Shown here piece by piece: positions 37,158 to 51,530 of a DNA stretch of 64,000 nucleotides. The notes beneath the pieces were generated by a model. That model saw only the letters and a list, made by a program, of their open reading frames with translations. It was not told where the DNA came from and ran no database searches. Each line of letters opens with the position of its first letter. Within the stretch, counting starts at the first letter, position 1. The position numbers and the translations under genes were made by a program. The stretch comes from Ascidia mentula (taxonomy: Eukaryota > Chordata > Ascidiacea > Phlebobranchia > Ascidiidae), in the NCBI GenBank assembly GCA_947561715.1, contig OX387199.1, positions 7,507,001 through 7,571,000 of the forward strand. The letters are read 5' to 3'.

Positions 37158-38215
37158 ATCTAAGTAAACGTGGTACAACTACAGGTCCGATCTAATTTTC
37201 GATGGCCCGCGAATTGTTACCTGACTTGGAAACACAACTTTGTAAAAGACTGTCTTCGCATGATCACAACCAAAATGGTCGCGATCGCATACGTCAGAGA
37301 AGCATCTTAACCACAAATGTCAAAATAAATAAAGATTACTTTGTGTTATTGAACTAGCAAACAACAAGTTTGTATCCAATAAACTTCGTTCCGTAATTCC
37401 GTATAGGCTTTAGGCCACGTGTAATCTAAATTTCTTAGTTTATCCCGCAGACTAAAGGTTTGCTATGGCCCGCAACAAAATTTAGTTGGACCGCAATGTC
37501 TAACCATACAAATGGTGTCAATATGGATCTCAAGCGCGTTTTTCAACATAAAAAATATGTTGTAGAATATATGCCAATTTGCAGTACAACTTATGCGACA
37601 CATAGAATTTATGGGAGCAAACAGAGTTTCCACGCTAAGGCCTAAAAATCCTGTTTTCATATTTTACTAGAGTGTTAATCGGTTTAGGGCTACCATATTT
37701 TCGTCACTGAAATGCAGGTCACGTTTTGGGCCAGGCGAGCTTCAATAACATAATAGTAGAGGGTTTTGAACGGGGCATTACCTGGCGATGTCATCAAAGT
37801 TCTATTTTAGTAAAAATTTACGGGTCCTTTTCTAAAAATCTGAACTTTGTTGCGATATTACTACAGTCAGTAGTGACTTAATCTTTAACATTCTCAATTT
37901 TTGTAAACACTTTTTTTGATGCCTGTGTCATAATTGTGAACAAAGTTGGACTTTATCTAGTTTTGTTAGCAAAAAGGATGATGTTTTGCAATAAATATCC
38001 TGTGTAATAGTGACACAGTTTATGTTGGAATCAACGAAAAAACAATCCGTTGAATAATCGAAATTAAAATCAGTTTACGATTTATATGATTGATGAAAAT
38101 TATCACATGCTTTTTGTTTTAAAGCAAACATCTGCAAAGAACTTGATAAAATTCCAAATACTCTCCATAGCGTCACCTGTTACAAAATAAACGTTTTTCC
38201 ATCCAATGAGTTCGC
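37158..38215. other. Alpha3-beta3 junction spacer
   Basis: Homologous to 21.8-23.27 kb without the 398-bp element. No gene seen. Confidence 0.5.
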
Positions 38216-38959
38216 TTGCTGCATTCTCATTCTAACTCCAAGTTTATATTTAGCCAGTATGTTCAGAAAGTTTGCGTTCACAAAGCGTTGACGCAACTCC
38301 TTAAAAACAAAGATTTTGACGTTGGTTTAGTTAATGTAAGCCGCATATTTGTAAATCTATTGAACAAAGTTTTGCCGTCGGTGATGCATTGTGGATACGT
38401 TTACGAATGAAAAGATGAAGTGCTAATCGTACAGTGATGAATTGTGGTTTTATGTAAGGCCCATATCTCCTCTACATCACACAAACTTGTATGATGAATA
38501 ATGTCCAAGCGACACCAGTGGCTGTTAATGTTTATTACTTCCTATTTGGAATTCTTCTGCAATAACATCTGTAATGCATTTTTTTTGTTGCATCATATCG
38601 CAAAAATTTTCCGCACGTTGAAGGTTTTACCAGCGTCAAACAAACGGTGGATTTTTTTTATGTATTGCGCTATAATACAAGATATAAATAAAAGTTATAA
38701 AAAATAAAATAAAAAAGCATTTTTCTTGTGCTTTGGGGAGGTGTGCAAAATCGGTCCAAATTGTCTTCACCACTTTCCGGGTTTTCTTCATGACTTTTCA
38801 CCGACAGTGGTAAAATGTCCTGGAACCAATGCTGGGGAATTTCTATAATGGCCAATGTTTGGCATCTCTTGTCTAAACTTGTTGTTATGTTGCTTGTCTG
38901 TACTCATATTGTTTGCTTCGTCAATACTTGATTTAGTTTTTTCTTCCTTTCTCTGTCAC
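38216..38959. other. Beta3 3' flank / unit boundary
   Basis: Nearly identical to 23.27-24.01 kb and 60.18-60.94 kb. Presumed 3' UTR and spacer. Confidence 0.5.
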
Positions 38960-41900
38960 TTATTTCATTCTTGCTTCTTCGAGCAATGTATTGAGAATAT
39001 TTATTTTTACTCCTATTACGTATTTGTCGAGATCGTCGTCCTCCATATCGGCTTTTATAGAATGCGAAGATTCAACACTCTGTACTGCAGGTAAGTTGTC
39101 TTTTTTGCCGATATCATGATGTTGTAATGGCTCTTTATCGGTTGCTATTGGAAGTTTGCCAAAAGCTTGCGTAGTTTTGCAATTTTCCACATCACCTTTC
39201 CTCACGACAAAATTCGATGCTTCATCCTCAACAACAGCAAGAGGTGGAATTTGCTCTTCATCACCTGAACAAAACACAACAAGAAAAATGTCAAAGTTTT
39301 CCCATTTGTTTAGTTGGTTGTTTACATAGAAACTTAAAAGTAGAATAGGTTTCTCCGGAGACACAGCAATAATGGGTATCAATGCAATTTTCTGTTATAT
39401 AATGAAGTTTAAAAACACCTGACAAATTTATGCACATGTGTATATCGAAAAGCCGACAAGAAATAGAAATATTACCGTTTATATTTGTGGAATCCACTCG
39501 ATATTTCATGTTCTTTGTCTTCTGGGTGTCATTGGAATATGATTGCTAGAAAACAGTTTAAACATTCAACAATTACGGAACAACTTGGCATACTAATATA
39601 TTACAAAAACTAACTTTAAATCTTGTTTGGTCATCGTCGCGTTCCTCCAACCCCAGGAAATTCTCATTTGAATGGGTTGCAGGATTTGATTGCTAAAATG
39701 GTGAGGATTTTATTAAATATTGGTGAGTTTCGCCTTCGTTTAAGACTTACTTGTTCATATTTCTCAACACAAGATGCATCGAGAACTTCTAAAACAACAG
39801 TCTTGTCAGTGCATTCTCTTTTTTTCCGAGACCATCTCTTCTTAAACCACTTCAACAGCCCTCCTGTTTTTTGGTTTTTGCCGGTTTATCCTTCTTTTTT
39901 ATCAGAAGTTCTGCAAAAAGAAATCTATGTTTAAATAAATCTCAATCTCGCTCAATTCAACTTTGACAATGTTTTTGGATGTCGCACCACGAAAAGTGCA
40001 AAGCAAATATACCGTAGTTAATATAGCAAATATATTGTCAACTGCACCTGCTGGAGTGTAAGAGCAAGATGGAAGACTTCCATTTCTTTTAACTACCTCA
40101 TGTTTTTCCAGAGAGCACAATTCCTCTTGGTTTCGTTTTAAAATCTTCAAAAATTTTACAAAAATAAACTTAGTTTATCAATTCATGCATGTATAGTGGG
40201 CAAAATTAATCACTGACCAGTTTACTTTTCTTTAATATTTTTGTTTCCCCCGCAGCCTGGTTTTCATCCAACGATCCTTCCTCAGGAGGGGAAATTTTGA
40301 AACTTCTCGGACTGGCTTCGATGACATCCAAATCGACAGTGCCTGGAATTGGCGCTTGTTTTACTATCGAGCGCATTTTTTCCTCTACTCCTTGGTTTTT
40401 CTTTCCTTCTTTTTCGCTCAGTTCTTTTTTCAAGGAATCCAGCATTGTTTCAATGACAAATACTTTTGCTGCAGAGTCATTTTGAAGATCTTCATTTTTG
40501 AAACTATTAATGGAGTCTGAAGCTTGGAGTAGAGGTTCAAGCATGTCATGAAAATCCGAATAATTTGGAGATGATAAGTCTTCCGACGAATTGAATGACG
40601 ATGCAGAGCTCATTTTAAAATAAGAAAAACTTCGATAGGTTGAAAATGCTGAGTAATTTTCTGAAAACGACATGTCCTTTGGCTGCTTAGTCACATTTTC
40701 GATGCTTGAAGAAGCCTCGTTGTGCAATTGTGCCAAGTCCATTTCTTTTGAGACACAAGATCCTGGAATTTAATGAAATGATTAAATATGTGAAATAAAT
40801 TTTTATTTATTGCAATTCAGCACCGTTGCTAGAGATTACATTTGGTACTTCGACATGATCAAAGACCGGTGGTAAAGTTTGCTTTTCATGACCTAAACAA
40901 AACAGCAAAAATTGTTTTAAGTTTTTGTTGAAAGGTTGAATAATGTAATTTGTTTACTAATAATACGGTTCAATCTCGCATCGAAGTGGCCACGTCGCAC
41001 TTTAAAACAATTAGGTTTTCTGATTTTAAGTAAAATCGTCGCAAAAAATACGCTTGTTTTATTTGTAAAAAATAAACGTGAATGTAAGATGCATCATGCT
41101 TCTCCTAACTCGGGGTAAATGCCAGTTTTTCCGAGACCATTGTACACGTAGGGGATATTCATCATGTTTTGGGAAATTAATCCAGCAAGAAATTTTATTA
41201 GCACGTTGTGCATGCTACAAGCAGTGCGGATTCGAAACGTAATTTTGTCGTAAATCTGTTATTCAACGTAACTAAAAAAACGTTTTTTTCCAAAAATGTC
41301 GTTTCCTTTTGTGATATAGTCCGTATATGACTTCATGCAAATTGCATCAATAATTTATGTTGTTGTTTAACTTAGCACTGTGTTTAAGTTTGTTGCACTT
41401 TATCGATGATTTTCATTTTAGCATAGCAATATTCCACACATGTAAACGTCAACAAATTATTTGGTACAACTGCAAAATTACCTCTTGTATTTGTGAAATT
41501 TGTTCGGGACTTGACGTCTTTTAGCTTCTGCATGTCAGTATTCTTCAGTTGCTACAAACATTTCAACAAATTAATATTTACAGTTGGAAAATTAGGACCA
41601 TATAAAAAGTTACCTTAAATATTGTTTTGTTCTCTTTTTTTTCGTCCGTCGACTGTAGCACAGCATTCTCTTTTGTGTCGACTGCGGGTTTTGGCTGATA
41701 AAATAGTATAATATCGTTTGTTTCACACTTTCAACAACGCCTCAGTAATTACAAGGTGATTAAGACTTACCTTTCCATTATCCCTGCAACTAGTAGATGT
41801 ACCGGGAACTTCTGCGTCAGCAGTAGCCCGGTCAGAAGATTTCTTTTTCTTACCGAAAATTCTATTCTTAAACCATTTCAACAAACCTCCAGTTTTTTTG

Positions 41901-44845
41901 TTGATCGGTTTTACTCTTTTTCGATTTAGGCGTTCTGGAGAAAATACTGGTTTACAAAAAATCAGATTCATGCCTAAATCAAACTACACCACATAAACTG
42001 ACCTGGGTGGACATACTCTGTTTGGTTAGTACTTTCAATACTTTTGTTGGCCTCATTAATACAAACGGTTGCCGGTATTTTTGTATGGCCGTTGTCAGGC
42101 CTCAAAAGAGTCTTTTCGAGCTTCAGATTCTTTAATTTGACGGCTTTTGAAGGCTTTGTGTTTTGTCCTGAAAGGGTAGCAGATTTTACGTGATTTAATG
42201 CCAAACATTCGAGCAAATTGATAAAAAATAAATATTTAATGGCGGATATTTTACCTGGGAGTATTTTTCTTATTATTTTTTCCTTCTTCTGCCGCTTTCC
42301 AAAATTGTCGACAATTTTCCGACTGCTTTCATATTGAATGAGGGAGTCTCCTGTTTTCTTGAGATTCGGAGTAGGAGAAGATTCTCGAGACAAATCCGAA
42401 GAAGAAACGTTACCAGGTTTATCCGTTGCACCACCTACAAAATGCAAAGTGGCCGGTTAAAGGAAATTAAACAACTAAATTATCCCATTCACCATTTGGA
42501 ATGTATGCGGAACAAAATGGAAGTTTTTCAATTATTTCAGCCTTCTTGCATTTCTCCAGTTCTCCAAATTGGTGTTGGTTTTGATCTGAAATCTTCGATA
42601 TAAGAAACAAACATAAGTTTATGGTTCTGTGGTAAATTATTGAGTAAACTTAAATTACTGACCAGTTTGTGTTTCTTTATTATTTCAGTGTCCATTGTTA
42701 TAACACTATTGTTATTCGCATCCACTACAAGTGGAATTACAAGGACATCTTCTGGTGTTATACTGCATTTTCCAACATGGGACAAAACCATACAGATGTC
42801 ATCCTCATTTACTTTGGATGTGGAATTTGAACTGATGTTGTCAGGAAAACCAACAGCTCTAACCCACTCTTGCTCAGGGCGAGGAATATTAAAACTTAAT
42901 GGCCAGCTTTGGTTTGCGTCTAAATCAACTGTATTACAAAGTTGGACGCATTTTTCGATGCTGGCCATTGGCGGCAAATTGTCATCTCGGATTTTTTGCC
43001 ATACTTGTAACAGCGGTAATTCGTCGAGGGTTTGCGTAACTTTCGGCATCCCAAGAGTTGCTTCTTCATCGCCACTTGCTAAGATCGGCGAAAAACCAAG
43101 TGAAGTATTTTCGTCGATCTCAATTTCTTTACAACCAACTTCCTTGGGATAGGTTGTAAAGCGCCATATCTCGTACACACTTGTACCATTTGTATCTTGA
43201 CGAGGAAGGCGTATTTGAATACCAAACTCGTCAGCAGTGTGATGACCAGGGATTGCTTTGCTTTTCAAGACCACACGACGCTCTTTAATCAAATCTCTTC
43301 TCTGGAGGAGATAGTTTGAGACGTAATTCGGTTGATATTTGTACACTGCGAACCAAAAAACAACATTACAATGTCTCCATATTTTAATAACTTAGTGAAA
43401 CTTACATGGATTTTCCTCAATTGCCTTCAGTTCACTGCGTAACAGTGGCTGAAAATGATACGGGGTTTAAATACATTAAATAAGTTGATTGTGATAAGCT
43501 GTTGACAAAGATACTTACATATCTTGGAACACAGAAAGAAGTTAAATCCAAACCCATCATCCAGGGATGACGTAATATTGTGCTTACGTCAGGTCTTTGC
43601 CAGGGTTTAGAATCAAGTAATTGATGAACCAAATCCTTGCACTCTGTATACAGAAAATACAGAATATTGTTTGCTGAAGAATAAAGACTAACGAATGTAA
43701 CCAACCAAGAGAAACGCATTCATGAAATGGAAGCTCTTTATTCTTTGAACTCTCATATTGGTCCAGGACCTCTTCCACGGTTTTCCCGGGAAACGGATAA
43801 AATCCATTAACCACAACAAAAAGTAAAATTCCACTAAACGATAAACTATAGTTAATGGTCTGAAAAAAGTTTATATGTTATAAGACGACTTACATTGACC
43901 AAAGATCTGCAAAGATAGCGTTGTATCCGCGAATTTTCATTAATACCTCCGGAGCCATGTATGGTGCTGTCCCACATTGGTTTGTAGGCTCAGATAGCAG
44001 GGCCAGGAGATTTTCTTGAACATTTTTATTGCTGTTTGGATCCAACATTGGAATCTCAGTGGCATAGCCAAAGTCTCCCAATTTTACCTCTTCGTCCTCC
44101 GATACAAAAATGTTTTCCAGCTTCAAATCCCTTTGGAGTGAATGTTATTTTGTATTAAAAAATGTTTGATTATTTGTTCGCAAATTTAAATCCTACCGAT
44201 GAGCGATGTTGTTTTCGTGCAACTTCTGCACTCCACATATCAGTTTTTTAAAGTAAAATTTGGCAGTTGTTTCTGACAAATACGGCACACTTTTGTTCTT
44301 ATGAGCCAAAGAATGCAAAACCTGCTTCAAATTGCCTTTTGCGGCATATTCCGTGACCAGATAAATCCGCTTGTCAGAGACGAAAACATCCAGTAACATT
44401 ATCTAAAAATAATTTATTAAAATACCACAGCAGTTTATCACTAACGATAAAAGATACGTACAATGTTGGGATGTCCAAACACTTTGTTCAAAATGCTGAT
44501 TTCGTTGGGTACGCACTCGGCCAACTTACTCAGTCTTGCAGCACCAAGATCAGCATAAATAATCTTAATTGCAACCTAGTACAATATTGAAAAGCATTAA
44601 AGAAAATGCCAATATTAATAAGCTAATATTGTACAACATATTTGTTTAACCTTTAGTTGCTTCCCAGTTTCACTGATAGCTCTCAATTTTTCCTTGTTGG
44701 CAAGTGTGTCTGCCATCACATTTGCCGAGAATACCCGGCCAACTGCCCCACCACCAAGAAACTTGCTCTCTGCCATGTCATAGCCCTTACTATGACACGC
44801 AGCTTTTTCCTTCTTCAACAATCGACTTTGGAAACGACGATCCAT
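38960..44845 (-). CDS. Beta3 Ser/Thr kinase copy with damaged splice donor and frameshift
   Basis: Third copy of the beta gene. Exons (minus): 44845-44651, 44575-44462, 44402-44197, 44130-43894, 43833-43724, 43643-43519, 43448-43406, 43345-42663, 42592-42493, 42434-42255, 42167-42003, 41973-41771, 41694-41614, 41527-41482, 40892-40824, 40762-40218, 40144-40048, 39910-39751, 39692-39615, 39521-39476, 39264-38960. Two faults. The donor of exon 5, inside the kinase domain, is AT instead of GT (43723-43722), so normal splicing to exon 6 is doubtful. Exon 18 is 160 nt against 161 in beta1 and beta4, with an A-run one base short before the GGLLKWFKKR segment. Exon 16 is the longest of the beta copies (545 nt), retaining a segment (KQAPIPGTVDLDV) deleted in frame in the others. 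Catalytic motifs encoded are intact. Probably a recent or incipient pseudogene, or it uses another donor. Confidence 0.75.
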
Positions 44846-44978
44846 TGTTTTCTGTTCTACACAGATGAGATTTTGCAACAATTTGTAATGTACAACCGCA
44901 CACTAGAATGCAAAACGAGGGTAATATGTATATTTTTTCACACAGCAACCATCAACTTGGCTTCCCAAGATACGTTTC

Positions 44979-44986
44979 TGACGTCA
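44979..44986. promoter_or_regulatory. CRE palindrome upstream of beta3
   Basis: TGACGTCA 134 bp upstream of the beta3 ATG, with the conserved CCAAT box just beyond it. Confidence 0.5.
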
Positions 44987-46400
44987 TAATGCTATTGTTT
45001 TAATTTGGTTGCGGTTTTTTGCAATGGTTGGGTATATTTTGATTGGACATTCTTTATAAACATTACATATTTATAAGTGAGTGTGTATTTATGCAAGAAA
45101 TGGTTTATTAAAATTAAAACAACACGATTATATCTGTCAGTTTGAGTTTAAAGTTGTATTTTCTAATAACACATGAATAAACCTAACCAAAAAATACTAA
45201 AAACATAGAATGGAAACTATTTTCGTGACGCATGAATAGCACTTGGCGCAAAATCAAAAATGCATTGACTAAAATAATGTTTTGTCGCTTTTCAGCGAGG
45301 CGAAACTCTAACTTAATGTAACCACATTTATTGGTTTAAATGAAATGTAGGTAGTTTTGTCCATAATCTTTTTATATATTGGGATGGTTTTAAATATATC
45401 GCGCTATAATATACTTTTTTACCGTGTGTTACAAGTCACCTTACTGACTGAAGTTAATACTTCATCGCGTCAACCTGAAAGATGACGTAACATGTGTAAT
45501 TAAGTCATTCCAATGATGACATAGTATTTTAGATTTGCATAATCTTTTTCATAATCTTTTTCAAAAATAATCTTTTTCATCTGTCATTTTTTCTTCACAG
45601 ATCAGCAACAATTAAAACACAAGTGAAAGTCAAAAATCTGCATAGAACATGACAAAAACACTTAATTTTCTCCAAATCGATATGTTTAATTCCAAATATA
45701 TACTCTCCAAATATTTTTCCAACCAATGAGTTCGCTTGCTGCATTCTCATTCTTACTCCAAGTTTATGTTTAGCCCAGTATGTTCAGATAGTTTGTGCCA
45801 CAGCAGTTATTGGTGCGGTCCTATGTATATACAGTGATGTATATTCTTGGACCTGCAACACAGTGGTTTCCAACTATCATAAAGCGTCAACACTACTCCT
45901 TAAAAACAAAGATTTTGACGGTGGTTTAGTTAATGTAAGCCTCATATTTGTATTTCTATTGAACAAAGTTTTGCCGGTGGTGATGCAGGGTGTTAACAAT
46001 TATGAATGAAAGGATGAACTGCTAATTGTACAGTCATGAATTGTGTTTTTATGTAAGCTAAGGTCCATCTCTCCTCTAATTAACGGCCTTGAACTTATAT
46101 GTTGAATAATGTCGAAGCGGCACCCGGGGCTGTTCATGTTTTTGACTTCCTGTTTGGAAATATTCTGTAATAATATCTACATGCTGTTTTTTCGGTTGCA
46201 TCATGGCACAAAAATTTTCGGCATGTTGAATGTTTTACCAGCGTCAAGCAGACGGTGATTTTTTATGTATTGCGCTAATACATAATTTAAACAAAAATTT
46301 TCATTTAATGCAAACAGATTTCAACAGTTTCACTGAGAATTAGTAAACCTCCTTCTCGCTGATTATTTTTGATCGCAATATTTGCCAAATCTGTTTACAT
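44987..46400. other. Beta3 upstream region and alpha4 3' flank
   Basis: Beta3 upstream sequence is shortened: about 690 bp present in beta1 (14965-15660) is missing at 45541-45590, where a CATAATCTTTTT-type motif is repeated. The alpha4 boundary spacer begins near 45730. No gene seen. Confidence 0.5.
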
Positions 46401-49400
46401 CTTGATTAAAGTCTTGCCTTCTCTGTCACTTAGTTCTTTTCTTGCTTCCTCCAGCAATGTATTAAGAATATTTATTTTGACGCCTATTACGTATTTGTCA
46501 AGATCATCTTCCTCCATATCGGCTTGAGTCAAAACTGTTTACTGCACATAAGTCAACTCTTTCTGAGTTGCGAAAGGAAGTTTGTCAAAAGCTACAGTAT
46601 TTTCCAATTTAATGTCTAATTTTTTCATTGCTGTATTGGGTGTTGAGCAAAAGTGAAATTTTTTGCTATCACATCTTGTTTGCTTCACAAAAATGCTCAA
46701 GTCAGTTGAATTTGGCGCTTCAAGCATGGAAATTTGCTTTTCATCACCTAAACAAAACACAATAAGAAAAATGTCAAAGTTTTCTCATTTGTTTAGTTGG
46801 AAGTTTACTTTTTCACTTTTTAGTTATTTTGAGACAGTCAAGGTGACATTTATTCTTAAAGAAATGCTTTTGTAGGATTTTCTATGGGGTAATTTGGAGG
46901 CCCAAATCATGGTAATTTTGTTATTAGACATTATAGCAAAAGTTAAAATGATTCTCCGGAAAATTGTTATTTTGTGAAAGATACTCATTATGTATGTGAG
47001 ATTGGTCCATTTATTGCTTTTGGATACAGTTTTATTTTTGGACACAGCAATAATGGGAAACAATGCAACCGGAGAGTTTTTCATTAAATGATGACGAAAT
47101 TTAAAAACAGTACAAAAGACAATTCAGCTATGAAGGAAATTAATTAGTTACCCGGTATTATTTCTTGACCTGAGATTTCAGTATTGCTTTGCTTACCAAT
47201 TTGAAGATATTTTCACTTTTGATACACCTGACAAATTTATGCACATGTATATGTCGAAAAACCTTTGTCAAAGAAATAGAAATATTACCTTTTATATTTG
47301 TGAAATCCAGTCGGTATTTCAAGTTTTTAATCTTCTGCTGTCATTGGAGTACTGTTGCTAAAAACAGTTTAAACAATAAAAAATGACGAAACAACTTGAC
47401 AAACTAACTTGAAATATTGTTCAGTCTTTATCGCATTCCTCCGACCTCAGCAAATTGTCATTTGATTGGGCTGCTAAAATTGGTGATGATTTTATTAAAT
47501 ATTCTTTTTTCTCCCCTTCGTTTAAGACTTACTTGTTCATAATTCTTGGTACAAGCAGATGCATCATGAACTTCTGAACAACTGTCTTGTCAGAAGATTT
47601 TCCTTTTTTCCGAAACAATCTCTTTTTGAATCATTTCAACAGCTGTCCTATTTTTTTGGCCTTTTGCCGGTTTAACCTTCTTCCTTATCGGAAGTTCTGC
47701 AAATAAATATCTTTTAATTGAATACATCACAATCTCGCCCAAATCAAAATACACGACCTTTAAACAGACCTAGTAAAACATATATACTTCTTCTGACAAA
47801 TACTGTTAAATCTTTCTAACGCCTAACTAATGCTAACAGACTCTGGTATTTTAGTAAGGCCATTGCTAGGCCAAAAGAGAATCTTTTAATATTTCTTGGC
47901 GGTTTTGGGTAAATATATTGTCAACTGCACCTGCTGGAGTGTAAGTGGAGCAAGATGGAAGGCTTCCATTTCTTTCAACCACCTCATGTTCCTCCAGTTC
48001 GCACAATTCACACAATTCTTCTCGGTTTCGATTTGAAATCTTTAAAATTATTAAAACAAACTTGGTACATGAATTTGGGACATATTAAATGGGTAAAATT
48101 ATTCATTGACCTGTTTTCATTTTTTCAATATTTGTGCTTCCCCCACAGCCTTTTTCTTCTTTTTCGTTTATTTCTTTTCTCAATGAATCCAGCATTGTTT
48201 CAATGACAACTATTTTTACTGCATGGTCATTTTCTTGATTCTTCAAACTAGTTTTCGGAGAATGCAAAGACTCATTACTCGTAACACCCAATAGGCCACA
48301 TTTTTCCAATTGTTGATTTTTTTGGTTCTTTGTAGGTTGCAAATGTAAGTTTGCAAAGAGCTGGTGTAGATTTTCAATAGTTTTTCGCCCAATTCTTTTC
48401 TCAATGAATCTAGCATTGTTTCAATGATGAATATTTTTGTTTCCGATTCATTTTGAAGATCTTGATTCTTCAAACTATCAATGGAGTCTGAAGCTTGAAG
48501 TAGGGGTTCAAGCAACTCGAGAAAATCCGAATAATTGGGTGATGTTAAATATGGGAAGACGTTGCAGTGCTCATATTCAAACAAGAAGCACTTTGTGAAA
48601 TTAAAAATAATGAGGCCTTTCCTGAAATGAACACATTCTTTACCCCTTGGTCAAATATTGGATGCTTGTAACCTGGTTCCAAGTCCGTTACTTTTGAACC
48701 ACAAGATCCTGAAATTTAAATGTCAGTTTTTTATACATGTATATTCTTCAGTTTTTAGGAAAATATTTTGCCAAGGAATTCTGTTGGCAATATGTGCATG
48801 CTATAAATAGTGTAGAATTAAAACCTAATTTTGTCCAAATCTGTTATTTGACGAATTGAAAAGAAATGTTTTTTCAAAAAATTGTTTTTGTGTTGGAAAA
48901 TAAATTTCATATTTTAATTTCAGTCCTTATTATAGCCTTTAGACCTTAGATTGGTCCATATATGATTTCATGCAAATTGAATAAAAAAATTTTTGTTTCT
49001 GTGGGCTCGGCGAAGAGATTTTTCACAATGATTGTGTGAGCTTGAAAAACCTTACGAATTGTAAGTAATTAATCATTTACCCGGTACTTCAGTTCAGCAC
49101 TTGCAATTTCAGTACTGTTGTGCAAATTTTCACTGTGTTTGACTTTGATACACTTTATGGATGACTACCCAATCAACCAACCTAGCAATATTCCACACAT
49201 GTACGTCATAAAAACATTTGTTAAACCTGTAATATCACCTCTTATATTTGTGAAATCCGGTCGGGACTTGATGTCTTTTCACTTCTGCATGTCACTGGTT
49301 TTCAGTTGCTTCAAACAGTTCAACAAATTATTATTATTTACAGTAGGTATACTAAGTCCACACAACGACTTACTTTAAATATTCTTATGTCCTTATCCTT

Positions 49401-49868
49401 TTTGACCTTCGACTGTAGCACATTGTCTTTTGTTTCGACTGCAGGATTGGCCTGGTAACATAGTAGTATCGTTTGTTTGACACTTTCAACGCTTTAGTAT
49501 TTACAAGGTGAATTAGAGTAGCGGTTCAAGCAACTCGAGAAAATCCGAATAATTTGGTATTGATAAATTTGCCGAAGAATGGGAAGACGATGCTGAACTC
49601 ATTTTCAAAAAAGATACACTTTAAAAGATTAAAAATATTGAGGACTTCGAGCATTGTTTCAATGACAACTATTTTTGCTTCCGAGTCATTTTGAAGATCT
49701 TGATTCTTCAAACTATCAATGGAGTCTGAATCTCGGAGTAGAGGTTCAAGCAACTCGTGAAAATCCGAGCTCATTTTAAAATAAGAAATACTTCTAGAGG
49801 TTGAAAATGATGAGTTTTCTGAAAACGACACATTCTTTAACTCCTTAGTCAAATTTTCGATGCTTGAA
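46400..49868 (-). pseudogene. Alpha4: decayed tail-module paralog, interrupted by a transposon
   Basis: Relic exons as in alpha1: exon-16-like pieces 49915-49520 (two tandem units) and 48584-48103, exon-18 to -20 relics at 49510-49250, exon-17-like piece near 48045-47930, GVSK-type exon near 47228-47155, DEKQI terminal exon 46760-46540. The 5' end of the relic continues at 54826-55010 beyond the 4,957-bp insertion. An exon-20-like piece (about 49290-49240) carries an in-frame stop. No kinase exons. Confidence 0.65.
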
Positions 49869-50405
49869 GGCCGCATCTCACAATTAAATCCTAAAAATTG
49901 AGTTTTACAAGTCATTTGTCATTGTGCACCTGGTTACAGTTTCTCTTGTTTGCCAAAAACAATTGCCGGGTCTGATGACTCATGAAGGGGAACTACTATT
50001 GCTGAACAGAAAAAAAATTGATTGCAGCTGCATTAAGACAGCACATTGGGGGGTTTTGCAAAGGCTAACTGCCAAATTGTCAGTCCTAGGGGGTGTACAA
50101 ACAGCCCCGGTGGGGCCCCAAGACAATTACAAGACATCTAATTCTTAATGAATTGTGTAGAGGAGGGTTGGTGGCTTCACTTAATCGCAAATGGAGGGTA
50201 TTTTCTGTGATTAATTTTTTCACAAAACAAACCTACACTTTTTTCTGCTTTTTTGGCCAAAATAATGGCCAACAGAGGGTCAAAATGCCCCCGGGGGAGC
50301 AGTTAAAGTAGTTATTTCGATTATAAATTTGGTCACAATTCCTTGTCAAGGGTCGGCACTAACAGAAAATCACAAATTGAACATACTTTCTGTGATTCAT
50401 TTTTG
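49869..50405 (+). repeat. Left copy of 535-bp direct repeat
   Basis: Nearly identical, in the same orientation, to 53995-54527, starting with the terminal GGCCGCATCTC. The match ends at the T-run after TCTGTGATTCATTTTT; unique element sequence follows, starting with a short duplicated GCCTGTAGCCCTGCT motif. Confidence 0.85.
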
Positions 50406-51530
50406 CCTGTAGCCCTGCTCAAGCATGCCTGTAGCCCTGCTGACAGTGCAACTGACAGTCAAAAAGTGATATGGTGAACACCAAACACTGTTCAATTTGA
50501 AATAACAAGCTGCGGCATTGTTACCAATTAGCTTATGGTGGCACATGTGTTAATTAACTATTTGGAAAGCAATTAATTAATAAGGAAATTAATTAATAAA
50601 ATGCAATTAACAAAAAATGCTCATTTCTCTAAATTTCATTCAAAAAAATTAAAAGGCAGTAGAATTTTTAACATGAACACAGGCACTCCATACCCACAAT
50701 GCAACCATAAAATGAATTATGTAATGCTTGTGATCCATACCTGTTTTCTAAAAAGGAGCAATGGTTACAAATTTTATATTAGGTGTGTACTAGGCAGATA
50801 TGATTTATTTTGCATGCATGCATGCACAAACAGGCGTACAACAATCATTAATGTGTCAATGTGGGTGAGGCTGCAAAAAGGAGAAAAATGAATTCTTGGT
50901 AGGCTGGAAGTTTTAATAGCCATGCAGAGGTAAGTTACATTGTTTGCATGTACAAACACTAAAATAGCATGCACAACTAACCCAGTTTTGCACAGTGGAA
51001 AGGCAACATTGTCTTTTATATTTCCAACAGAGCGTGCATAATCCAGTTTTCACACCTCCTCTTGCTGCTGAATATTGACAATAAACAAATGGGTATATAT
51101 GCCCCCATAGCTGAGCACCAGGTCATCATGGTGAATCAACCTTCAGCATGGGTAGCAGAAAAAAACATTCGTTTGACAGTGGCAATGATGCCTGGAAACT
51201 GCGGCGTCCAAGTTGTGATGGTGAAGGAGAAGCCTCTTCCTCTAGCCCTGGATCCCCTGTGTGGCGCCGTCTTCCTGGTAAGTGACTTGGCTTTTTGGAA
51301 AACTACAAAAGCATTTCGTTTAATTAATTGACTGATTGGATAGTTAATTAATTAATTAATTTGTATGTACCGTATGTAGGTATGTATGTTTGTGTGTTTG
51401 TTGTTTATTTAATTTTTGTTTGTTCGTTTGTTTATTTATTTATTTACCTAATATCACAAAACTTGCCATATTTTGCTAATTGTATTGACAATAAAAAACA
51501 TGAACCCAAACCGGTGCTGATGTTTTTTAG
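50406..51530 (+). other. 5' internal part of the Mutator-like element
   Basis: AT-rich leader with TTAATTAA-type and TGTATGT microsatellites. A candidate first exon lies at about 51100-51270. Two frames are open there, one rich in Ser and Gly, ending at a consensus donor GTAAGT at 51271. I cannot decide the frame. A TTTTTTAG acceptor precedes the transposase at about 51530. Confidence 0.4.
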
